The notes below the pieces were generated by a model. That model did not search any database. It saw only the letters and a program-made list of their open reading frames with translations, and was not told the origin of the DNA. A DNA stretch of 53,315 nucleotides from an uncultured Bacteroidota bacterium (lineage in GTDB: Bacteria; Bacteroidota; Bacteroidia; Bacteroidales; WCHB1-69): the NCBI GenBank assembly GCA_902774175.1, contig CACYHG010000008.1, forward strand, positions 1 through 53,315, written 5' to 3'. Shown piece after piece: positions 29,936 through 37,207 of the stretch. How positions within the stretch are numbered: the stretch's first letter is position 1; each line of letters begins with the position of its first letter. A program made the translations under genes and the position numbers.

Positions 29936-32923
29936 ATGGCAAGGCTAACTGATTGGTTAACAGAATCGGAAAAGTATGAATTCTGCAGAAGCTATGGTGC
30001 GGATGTAGAAGGTGAGTTTGTGGAACGGCAAGATGATTACTATATTTCATTGCTCGGCACGCTCCACGATATACTGAAGATGTATTTCGAAACTAATAGC
30101 CAGGAAAAATATGAGCAGCTTAAACGAGCTTTGCAGGCTCTTGTGAAAGGTCTGTTGCTATACTCACAGAAAGAAACTGCTGATGCTTTTACTGGTGTGC
30201 GGATGTTGAACAATCAGCTTTATGTGGCATCCATTTATTACCTGTGTGACTATACTGCTGTGGCTTCATGGGTGATGTCAGATATTCGGATGGATGTATA
30301 TGAAGATGAATCTGCACAACTTTTATCATTTATCGTCTCTGGCGGTAAGTCGGCAAGAGAGAAAGATGTGAGAAATCATTATTTTCCTGTATTCAAACCA
30401 TTAGAAGGTTTTATAGTCAAGGGCAATGATGACTTATTAAATCAGGTTGTTAATGCTTACTACAAGAAATATGACGAGCGTGACTTCGATTCGCCAACGG
30501 ATTTCTACATGACAAGTGTTCTACGTTGTGTGTTGAAGAAGTTCTGTCGTGATAACATTTGGCAGTCTTTGCGGAAGATAGATTTAGAATTTGATTGGAA
30601 AGCCTACGCAAGACATTCTTATTGGCAGCATATCTTTTCTTTTTTGCCATCGCAACAGGATGCAATTGATAAAGGACTTCTTTCATTCGAAGGCGCATTT
30701 AGCTTGAAGATGCCAACCAGCGCAGGAAAGTCGTATATCACGGAATTGCTGATACATTACGAAATAAAACGAAATCCACAGGCGCGAGTTCTTTACCTTG
30801 CCCCTTTGAGGGCTTTAAGCCGTGAATTGAGAGATCGGTTTCGTAAAATTCACAAAGGTTTAGGGTTCACATATGCCACAAAATATGGCGGTAGTGCCGC
30901 CTCCATAGTCGAGGATGGTTTGGAGGATGCCCAGTTGTTGGTGGCCACACCAGAGTCGTTTATGTCGATAGAATCCTATTCGCAAGAAACGCTGGATAGC
31001 TTTACTTTGGTAATCTGTGATGAAGGACAATTGTTGGAAGACAAAAGCAGAGGTATCAACTATGAGTTGTTGCTGTCGAGATTGAGACAAAGAAATACAG
31101 CGAGGTTCTTGTTTATTTCTGCCATTATCCCCAATATAGATGTTGTGAACCATTGGCTAAAGGGAACGGATGAGCATATAGGTGATAGTAGATACAGACC
31201 AAGTAAATTGTTGTTGGCCGAGGCTCTTGTGGGGGATAAAAATATAGATTTGAATTTGGAATATGGAGATGATGGCGGAACAAGCCATCAGATAACATCG
31301 TTTATCACTAAAGAGAATGCACAGGGTGATAACCTGAGAATTTTTGACGAGAAACAAAGGCGGTGGAAAGTGAATTATATCCCTGTTAGCTGTACCCTTG
31401 CGTTAAGATCACTTAAAGCAGGCTCGGTTCTGCTCTTTACAACAGGTAAGACGAAAGGTGTGAGTTGTACTGCACTTGCTAAACATTTGATGGGTATGGT
31501 GGATAAAGGTAGTTTTGATGCACCGCAGAATTATGTGGGAGACCAGTCTCAACTTAACAATCTGAAAGAATATGCATCCTATCAATTGGGTAATGACCAC
31601 TTGTTATGTCGAGCTTTGGCTCATGCTTTTGCATATCATCACGGCGATGTACCGCAAGATTTGAGGGAAAAAATAGAGCGTGCTTATGATAAAGGTGTAT
31701 TTAGGCTTATAATCAGCAACACCACACTTGCAGAAGGAATAAATCTCCCGATAAAAACCATTGTAATAGCCTTTGCGATGGATCAATCTAATCCGGGAAA
31801 ATTTCTGCCAAATACTCGTTTAAAAAACATTGTTGGAAGAGTGGGGAGAGCAGGTAGAGAAAGATATGGAACGGTCATGGTGCCAGTGACATATAGAAAC
31901 AGTCGGCTCATAAAAACAATCAAACAGTCATTGAATCCAGACGACAGTGAGTTGGAAAAGATGAAGGGTGCGTTATTCGTAATGATTGAAGACTTGGTTA
32001 ATAGGAAAGTTATTAATAAAGATGCGAATATTAATGAGCTCTTGTCGGTAGCTAGTTTCTCAGATGCCATTGATGAAATGATAATCCGTAGTTCTGACGG
32101 GAATGTGAATGAAATGGATATGGATGCTTTGGTCTCTGAGTCATTGGCCTATACGTTGTCGGGTGTTGAAGAAAAGGATGTGCTGAAACAGGTGTTTACA
32201 ACAAGACACAAAGTATTAAAGGAGAACTTTGAAAATGAGCGGTACCAATTGGCAAAAGCGACTGGTTTAAACCTTCGTGAATTGGAGGCTGTGGAAGGAT
32301 ATATTACAGACGAACATGTTGAAATGGCATCTGAATTATGGGCTGTTGACGATGATGCTTTTGTGTCAATGATGTTGAGTGGCATTTTTGCATTGCCTAC
32401 TATACAAGAGGAGATAAGAGAGTCATCTACAAAGCAACGTCTTTTTGAGGATATAGATAAGTTGAAGAATGTGGCTATAATGTGGATGCAAGGCTATCAA
32501 TATCATGAGATATCAGATGATTTGAATGTAAAGGTTGATGATGTTATCTTAATGGTGATGTTTTTACAAGGTTTGGTTCATGACAAGGCTGTTTCAATAC
32601 TTTCTTATATGAATGAGGCCAAAGGCTTAGAAAGAGGAACTGCGACTTATTGGCCCGAGTATCTTAGATTGGGCATCAATGATAGATTGATGTATGAAGC
32701 TCATACGTTGAGGATTCCAGAGAGGATTCAATTACATGCAATTAAGCAATTCTACGAAGGTACAAAGTCTGGTTTGGGTGAGTATGTTTTTTTAGATTCG
32801 AGTTTAATTGCAAACAAGGGATTTATAGAACAGTTTATGATAGAAAAGGGTTATCCAACACTCTCCATAGAAGGATTATTGGATGTGATAGACCATATGG
32901 AAGAGAAGGTACGGGGTAATTGA
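29936..32923 (+). CDS. hamB: HamB-like SF2 helicase, Hachiman-type defence
   Basis: 995 residues. Ski2-like superfamily 2 helicase. Motif I is MPTSAGKSYITELL (about residues 258-270), motif Ia is LYLAPLRALSREL, motif II is LVICDEGQLLED (about 358-369, with DEGQ instead of DExH), motif III region FLFISAIIPNI, an AYHHGDVPQDLREKIE block near 564, LIISNTTLAEGINLPIKTIV (motif V) and NIVGRVGRAGRERYG (motif VI) near 630. The N-terminal 240 residues and C-terminal 300 have no named domain. HamB holds HamA inactive and senses damaged DNA. Start ATG 29936, 6 bp after hamA. Length matches the family. Confidence 0.85.
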   Translation: MARLTDWLTESEKYEFCRSYGADVEGEFVERQDDYYISLLGTLHDILKMYFETNSQEKYEQLKRALQALVKGLLLYSQKETADAFTGVRMLNNQLYVASIYYLCDYTAVASWVMSDIRMDVYEDESAQLLSFIVSGGKSAREKDVRNHYFPVFKPLEGFIVKGNDDLLNQVVNAYYKKYDERDFDSPTDFYMTSVLRCVLKKFCRDNIWQSLRKIDLEFDWKAYARHSYWQHIFSFLPSQQDAIDKGLLSFEGAFSLKMPTSAGKSYITELLIHYEIKRNPQARVLYLAPLRALSRELRDRFRKIHKGLGFTYATKYGGSAASIVEDGLEDAQLLVATPESFMSIESYSQETLDSFTLVICDEGQLLEDKSRGINYELLLSRLRQRNTARFLFISAIIPNIDVVNHWLKGTDEHIGDSRYRPSKLLLAEALVGDKNIDLNLEYGDDGGTSHQITSFITKENAQGDNLRIFDEKQRRWKVNYIPVSCTLALRSLKAGSVLLFTTGKTKGVSCTALAKHLMGMVDKGSFDAPQNYVGDQSQLNNLKEYASYQLGNDHLLCRALAHAFAYHHGDVPQDLREKIERAYDKGVFRLIISNTTLAEGINLPIKTIVIAFAMDQSNPGKFLPNTRLKNIVGRVGRAGRERYGTVMVPVTYRNSRLIKTIKQSLNPDDSELEKMKGALFVMIEDLVNRKVINKDANINELLSVASFSDAIDEMIIRSSDGNVNEMDMDALVSESLAYTLSGVEEKDVLKQVFTTRHKVLKENFENERYQLAKATGLNLRELEAVEGYITDEHVEMASELWAVDDDAFVSMMLSGIFALPTIQEEIRESSTKQRLFEDIDKLKNVAIMWMQGYQYHEISDDLNVKVDDVILMVMFLQGLVHDKAVSILSYMNEAKGLERGTATYWPEYLRLGINDRLMYEAHTLRIPERIQLHAIKQFYEGTKSGLGEYVFLDSSLIANKGFIEQFMIEKGYPTLSIEGLLDVIDHMEEKVRGN

Positions 32924-33353
32924 TAAAAAAATAAATAACAAAAATATGTTCTATATAGATAGTTTTATAACTGACTTGGTGACCTTCAGTTCTGAAAGCG
33001 TGTTTGAACCCGACGTCCAAGCAGATGCCGAATCTTTGGTTCGACAATATTATAAATGCGTTGCGTAAAGGTGGTGACATTCTGAACTTGTAGAAGGATG
33101 GAGGCCATCAAGGAGTTCTTCTCGAACTTCGAATATGAGGAGAAGAGCCTTGATAAAAAGATGATTTGGCTTACGGCTTATTAGGTTTTGCAGTTCATGA
33201 ATAATGTTTTCAGGTCACACAGATAGTTCGGATGGTACAGATTTTCTTTCTAATTCAGATTCTTGTGTCGATTTGCTATATTGGCTTGTTTTTTACCTGA
33301 TGGTGAGTTGTCGAGTGTTTGTGACGCAATAAAGAAAATAATACAAATCACAA
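32924..33353. other. Gene-free stretch with short open frames, probable debris
   Basis: Two short frames are open: 32946-33068 (MFYIDSFITDLVTFSSESVF, 40 residues) and 33098-33184 (MEAIKEFFSNFEYEEKSLDK, 28 residues). The second looks like the end of a larger protein (helical, charged). Neither has a recognisable family or a start with context. I regard them as degraded coding sequence left between the two defence modules. Nothing else is visible. Confidence 0.5.
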
Positions 33354-33397
33354 TGACTAGTCCTAAATAACCGTTACAGTTTTTTTAGGACTAGTCA
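33354..33397. repeat. Perfect 14-bp inverted repeat between convergent defence modules
   Basis: TGACTAGTCCTAAA (33354-33367) and TTTAGGACTAGTCA (33384-33397) are exact reverse complements separated by 16 bp. It lies between the ends of hamB (+) and the restriction gene (-). There is no T-run on the outer sides, so it is not a classic intrinsic terminator. It may be a bidirectional transcription stop, a protein site or the remains of an insertion. Confidence 0.8.
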
Positions 33398-33450
33398 GCG
33401 CAATGGAATCTAAATTTCGGAACATCGTTCTACTACAACCGGATTAATTT

Positions 33451-34158
33451 CTACAAAAAGCGTATGTAATGCACTACTTTTTCGGCAAAATCATTGTAGT
33501 CATTGTGTATCACTGCGGAAGAAAAGTTGCCGTATTGAATAGGTGACTCACAAACCATGAAATCATCTCGTTGTTCGTAATAATTGATATAGTCATATCT
33601 GTCGCAAACAGCTCGTTCTATATCAGGAAGATGCACTACAAACAATAGCGTTTTGGTAGGTGTATGCACAGAAGTCTGAATGTCATCTTTGGAAAGAGTC
33701 AGGTATTTGGTAGAATTGTGAACGGAAAACTCCTCCCATTTCTGAATAGTGCCATCATTTTTGTAATAGGGCAGTTTGTCCGGAATGATAAATATCTGAA
33801 AATATGGAATGTTTGCACAACGAATATTCGCCGTTTCGCCCAACATATTTTCAAAATAATTGTTGGAGTTCTGAGAATAGTTCTGCATCACGAACTTCAC
33901 ACCGATGCCTGCAATAGGTTTCCCATTTTTTAGAATCGTGATGTCAACCACTTTATCGATGTATCGACCGTCTAATTTCATTTCTTTGCCGTTTCCTACC
34001 CCCAAGGACTGCACATAATAGCCAGCTCCCAAACGTTCTTTCAAATCTTTGGCGATGGCACCGTGCAGAATCTTCAGTTTCTCATTACTGCGAGAACCTG
34101 TTTCTAGGAACTTTTTAAAAGAGTTCCCGACTACCGTTAGAAATTCTTGATTGTCCAT
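33451..34158 (-). CDS. Type II restriction endonuclease, PD-(D/E)xK fold
   Basis: 235 residues. The likely catalytic region is KLDGRYIDKVVDITILKNGK followed by PIAGIGVKFVMQNYSQ (Asp, then a G-V-K strand), and a helix NYFENMLGETANIRC, a pattern seen in type II endonucleases paired with adenine methyltransferases. The recognition sequence cannot be read from the protein. The start ATG at 34158 lies inside the methyltransferase gene: the two overlap by 44 bp in different frames, so endonuclease synthesis follows methyltransferase translation. That order delays the nuclease until protection is in place. Confidence 0.75.
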   Translation of the reverse strand: MDNQEFLTVVGNSFKKFLETGSRSNEKLKILHGAIAKDLKERLGAGYYVQSLGVGNGKEMKLDGRYIDKVVDITILKNGKPIAGIGVKFVMQNYSQNSNNYFENMLGETANIRCANIPYFQIFIIPDKLPYYKNDGTIQKWEEFSVHNSTKYLTLSKDDIQTSVHTPTKTLLFVVHLPDIERAVCDRYDYINYYEQRDDFMVCESPIQYGNFSSAVIHNDYNDFAEKVVHYIRFL

Positions 34159-35569
34159 ATCTTTCAGATAATTTGTAATTCAAATATTGCTCTAAATCTT
34201 TTGATGCGAAAGTGTAATAGCCACCACTTTTATAATTTTTCAGAAGCTTTATGTAATTGATAAAATCCTCTGAATAAACAAGTTGCTCGATTGTCTCAAA
34301 TTCAATGTCAGTAAGTATGTATAATCCGCTGTAAATACCCGAACCTTGTGGGACACATTCTAATTTGATGCTGCCTTTATCTTTAATAAGAGTATTTATA
34401 GCATATTTCACCTTTGAAACATCTTTCAGTGCTTGAGTTCGCCCAAAGAGATACCAGAACTTATCATCTTCAATATCTCTGCTTTTGGAAAGTTTGTCTT
34501 GATGAGACAACAAATGGTTATAAGCTTTTGTATTATTCATAAAAACCTCCAAAGGCAAAGGTTTTCCCCTTTTGTCATATGGATAAATACATTTGCTCCA
34601 TTTCCCGGTAGATGCTTTCAAAATGTCAATGGTTCCTTCTGAGAAATCAAAGTCGCCTATAAAAACTTTATCGGCAAGTGTGGCAAAGCCATTTTTCACA
34701 GATACGTATGGATACCCGTATGTCGTCTTGATATTATTCAGAAGTGAAAGGCTTTCTTTTTTTGAAAAATAGAAGTTTTTACCTATCTGTATATCTGAAT
34801 AAGAAAGTTTGTCGTGAAATTTCGCTTTGCTTTTTTCCCCATCAAAGGTGTAGTAATCTATTTGATTGATTTTCTCTGATTTATAGAATCGGGAAATGAA
34901 AGTGTATGTCGTGGCTTCGAATGGTTGAAAATGTTCCAAATCAATCACACCTGACAAATTCTGATGTGTGTGAATGTATTGACGAAGATGTGTCCCAGCC
35001 AAACTTCCTAACCATGAGCTCGGAGTAATCAGGCACATTAATCCGCCTTTTGCCAGCATATTAAATCCAATCTCGAAAAAGACGATGAACAAATCTGTCA
35101 TTCCGCCTTCTGCAAACTTGAACTTCTTTACGGTTTCATAACTGTTTTCAAGATTATGGACGCGCACATAAGGCGGATTACCGAAGACATAATCCATTTT
35201 TCCATTGAAACGGTCAACGGTTAGCGTGTCGGCATTGACAATGTCCCATTTCATTTTGGATATACCGTATCCTTCCACTATAGTGTTGAGGTTTTGGATA
35301 CATTTGTCACATTCCACAGCGTCTAATTCAATGCCATGGATGAATGTCTCTAACTCATGCCTCAACTTGGATAAATCCTGTTTCTGGGCAAGAAAAGATG
35401 TGCAATATCGCCGCACAATTTCTGTGAGGAAAGCACCGTCACCGCAACTATTGTCAATGACGTGTTTTTTGAGGATAGCCTGTTTGTGATATCCTCCGAA
35501 ATCAAGGATTGCCTTGACCAAATAATCGGGCGTATAAACCCGCCCGTGTAGCTTGACTGCCTTTGCCAT
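34115..35569 (-). CDS. Type II DNA adenine methyltransferase
   Basis: 484 residues, N6-adenine class with a C-terminal target-recognition region similar to TaqI/Eco57I-type enzymes. Motif I is IDNSCGDGAFLTEIVRRY (about residues 38-55), motif IV is VFGNPPYVRVHNLENSY (near 130), and KGGLMCLITPSSWLGSLAG follows. S-adenosylmethionine is the donor. The start ATG 35569 gives MAKAVKLHGRVYTPDYLVKA, the usual N-terminus, where a DNA-binding segment begins. It is preceded by a 140-bp structured sequence (35602-35740) and overlaps its partner endonuclease gene. AT-rich relative to the core genome. Confidence 0.93.
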   Translation of the reverse strand: MAKAVKLHGRVYTPDYLVKAILDFGGYHKQAILKKHVIDNSCGDGAFLTEIVRRYCTSFLAQKQDLSKLRHELETFIHGIELDAVECDKCIQNLNTIVEGYGISKMKWDIVNADTLTVDRFNGKMDYVFGNPPYVRVHNLENSYETVKKFKFAEGGMTDLFIVFFEIGFNMLAKGGLMCLITPSSWLGSLAGTHLRQYIHTHQNLSGVIDLEHFQPFEATTYTFISRFYKSEKINQIDYYTFDGEKSKAKFHDKLSYSDIQIGKNFYFSKKESLSLLNNIKTTYGYPYVSVKNGFATLADKVFIGDFDFSEGTIDILKASTGKWSKCIYPYDKRGKPLPLEVFMNNTKAYNHLLSHQDKLSKSRDIEDDKFWYLFGRTQALKDVSKVKYAINTLIKDKGSIKLECVPQGSGIYSGLYILTDIEFETIEQLVYSEDFINYIKLLKNYKSGGYYTFASKDLEQYLNYKLSERYGQSRISNGSRELF

Positions 35570-35601
35570 ACGCTTTCATTTTGGCGTTTGGCAATTTGTC
35601 C

Positions 35602-35740
35602 CCTACGAATACAGTGCGTGGGCAATTTTGCCTTAACACTGCGGTCGTAGGAAACCGATTACACAGACAAAACGCCCACGCTGTGGGTGTTTACAATCTG
35701 TTCTCGGTGTAATTTTGAAATTTCCTACGTTTCAGTGTTA
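35602..35740. ncRNA. Nested hairpins before the methyltransferase gene (possible structured RNA or recombination site)
   Basis: The outer arms are TAACACTG (35634-35641) and CAGTGTTA (35733-35740). Inside come CGTAGGAAA (35646-35654) with TTTCCTACG (35721-35729), ATTACAC (35658-35664) with GTGTAAT (35707-35713), and a tip AAACGCCCAC (35670-35679), loop GCT, GTGGGTGTTT (35683-35692) with one G-T pair. A second hairpin beside it pairs CCTACGA plus CAGTG (35602-35616) with CACTG plus TCGTAGG (35637-35651), sharing the arm, so the two are mutually exclusive. It lies in the leader of the methyltransferase gene, 33 bp before the ATG. Function unknown; the pairing is seen directly. Confidence 0.7.
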
Positions 35741-35835
35741 CTCGAACAAATAGCAAACGCTTTGATTAATAATATGTTAATTTAATTTTCTTCTATAGTT
35801 TTCTCTTTTCGTTTTTACTTGATTTATTATTTCTA

Positions 35836-35955
35836 TTACCTTTCCAACCTGTATTCGCTTTGGCTGTGAAAGAACAGCAGCTCCACGCCTTTGCCCCTAA
35901 AACGCTTTCGGAAACTTCCCAAAAACTCTAAAAGATGCGATTTTGAACCTTTCAT
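35836..35955 (-). CDS. Small basic 39-residue ORF between the STAS-like and methyltransferase genes
   Basis: Minus-strand ATG 35953-35955 to TAA 35836-35838 encodes MKGSKSHLLEFLGSFRKRF, then RGKGVELLFFHSQSEYRLER. It begins 21 bp after the stop of the STAS-like gene, with AGGAAAAAT just before the ATG serving as a ribosome binding site. It is strongly basic (Lys and Arg rich) with an amphipathic N-terminal half. No known family. The position in a same-strand run of four other genes makes translation plausible, but the frame is short enough to be chance. Confidence 0.45.
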   Translation of the reverse strand: MKGSKSHLLEFLGSFRKRFRGKGVELLFFHSQSEYRLER

Positions 35956-35974
35956 ATTTTTCCTGATTTCGTTG

Positions 35975-35991
35975 GTTCAAACCGTTTGAAC
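35975..35991. repeat. 17-bp palindrome at the STAS-like gene stop
   Basis: GTTCAAACCGTTTGAAC has 8-bp exact arms around one base and spans the stop codon of the STAS-like gene. It may be a regulator site or a mild pause signal between the STAS-like gene and the small ORF. Noted mainly for its exactness. Confidence 0.55.
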
Positions 35992-36264
35992 TTGGCAGAA
36001 TCGTTCAAAATATTCCTTGAGACGTTCTGCTTGTGTCTTGCTAATGTGATGAAAACGAGTACTCTGCTTTACCTTCTCCACGCCATATAATGCAACGGCT
36101 TTGCCAAATGATGCATTGAGAAAGATGGAGGGTAATGAAACAACACCTTCCAAATCAATTTCAACCTTGCTGTTATCTTTTATGGTCTTGCAAAGAATCT
36201 CATACAAAATCGCCCCGCTTTCGGGATATGCACGATTGTTCAAAATGTTCTTTAATTCTATCAT
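35977..36264 (-). CDS. STAS-like DUF4325 protein
   Basis: 95 residues. The motif VEIDLEGVVSLPSIFLNASF followed by GKAVALYGVEKV is the DUF4325 signature, a STAS-like fold that in other systems acts as an anti-anti-sigma-type partner. The start ATG 36264 (MIELKNILNNRAYPESGAIL) lies 10 bp after the stop of the GHKL ATPase gene. The pair resembles a kinase/antagonist couple; together with the restriction genes downstream it may regulate or act in defence. The protein ends CQVQTV at the 17-bp palindrome. Confidence 0.85.
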   Translation of the reverse strand: MIELKNILNNRAYPESGAILYEILCKTIKDNSKVEIDLEGVVSLPSIFLNASFGKAVALYGVEKVKQSTRFHHISKTQAERLKEYFERFCQVQTV

Positions 36265-36274
36265 AATTTATATG

Positions 36275-37144
36275 TTAAAGCTCAAACGTAGTAAGTATTT
36301 CTTCGTCTTCAAAACTATCAATGTGTATGGTCATGTATATGAGCGTACCTCCAAAATTGAAAGGCAATTCGTATATCTCATTATGACTATTGTATCGGTA
36401 GAGCATCACATTATTCGATACAATCCGCATCTCATCCAAAGATGTCATGGTTGAAATGATATTATGCATTCCAAAACCCATGTTGTGCCGTTGGCTCCCG
36501 GCTGATATTCCCTGTTGAAGACTCTTCTCCAAGGCTTCCTTTGGATCGGAATATTGCCGGCTCAATGTCGTTGGAATCCCTTTGCCGAAATCACAAACCG
36601 CTATATTAATCACCTTTTCCAACTCCATATACTCTATGAACGAAAATGCCGTACCACAAGCTTCTGCATGATCGAATACATTTTGGAAAAGTTCAGAAAT
36701 GCAGTTGTTTAATCCAGACAAATCTTTACCAAAAAAATACCTGTTTTGAAAAAAATGATTGAGAGCAATTGTATAATTATAATACGAATTGTCATCTATT
36801 CGCCATAAATTGTAGGGACTCGGCTCGGGCCCGGTAAATTCTTGTGTGCCATCATTCATCCAATAAGATGAGAGACGAATATCCTTGGTGATAAAATTCA
36901 GCAATTGTTCGTTTTTTATGATCAATTGCACCTGACAGCCATTCTTTTTGATAAAATCAATGAGACATGACATCGTAACATAATGCAAGGGTTCTGTTGT
37001 GGACGGTGAAAGACTATCTGTCATGACAAAGCACAATCGTTTTTCCCCATTCACAATAGCAGAACGAGCCTTAATAATGTTTTCGATCCACGAACCTCTC
37101 GAGGGTGAAAACGTTATCGTTATATCTTTATCTTGTCCCATCAT
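36275..37144 (-). CDS. GHKL-type ATP-binding protein paired with DUF4325
   Basis: 289 residues from ATG 37144 (MMGQDKDITITFSPSRGSWI); the frame is open further up to 37192 but the extra residues lie in the oxidoreductase terminator. The C-terminal HATPase region has an N box CISELFQNVFDHAEACGTAF, a G1 box NIAVCDFGKGIPTTLSRQY and a G2 box MGFGMHNIIST, as in anti-sigma and histidine-kinase ATPases. No phospho-acceptor His domain is present. The N-terminal 90 residues are unassigned. It begins only 13 bp after the hairpin that ends the oxidoreductase gene. Confidence 0.85.
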   Translation of the reverse strand: MMGQDKDITITFSPSRGSWIENIIKARSAIVNGEKRLCFVMTDSLSPSTTEPLHYVTMSCLIDFIKKNGCQVQLIIKNEQLLNFITKDIRLSSYWMNDGTQEFTGPEPSPYNLWRIDDNSYYNYTIALNHFFQNRYFFGKDLSGLNNCISELFQNVFDHAEACGTAFSFIEYMELEKVINIAVCDFGKGIPTTLSRQYSDPKEALEKSLQQGISAGSQRHNMGFGMHNIISTMTSLDEMRIVSNNVMLYRYNSHNEIYELPFNFGGTLIYMTIHIDSFEDEEILTTFEL

Positions 37145-37156
37145 CGTTTTTTCAAA

Positions 37157-37184
37157 AAAGGGAGGTCGGTGAAGACCTCCCTTT
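37157..37184 (-). terminator. Terminator of the oxidoreductase gene
   Basis: Arms AAAGGGAGGTC (37157-37167) and GACCTCCCTTT (37174-37184) pair perfectly around six bases; on the minus strand a T-run follows. It lies 23 bp past the stop of the oxidoreductase gene. The accessory run begins at 37144, so the element's right edge lies here. Confidence 0.92.
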
Positions 37185-37207
37185 AATAACATACATTAAT
37201 AGAAGGT

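Noticed and set aside
32946..33184. Two short frames after hamB as genuine small genes
   Set aside because: No ribosome binding context or family, and the second reads like the tail of a larger protein. Kept only as debris.
35602..35740. Integron attC site
   Set aside because: Overall size and nested arms fit, but the end sequences are GCCTTAACACTG and CAGTGTTACTC, which do not match the RYYYAAC and GTTRRRY consensus. No integrase gene is visible.
23761..37156. Complete integrative conjugative element
   Set aside because: No integrase, relaxase, conjugation genes or tRNA target seen, and no matching end repeats found by eye.
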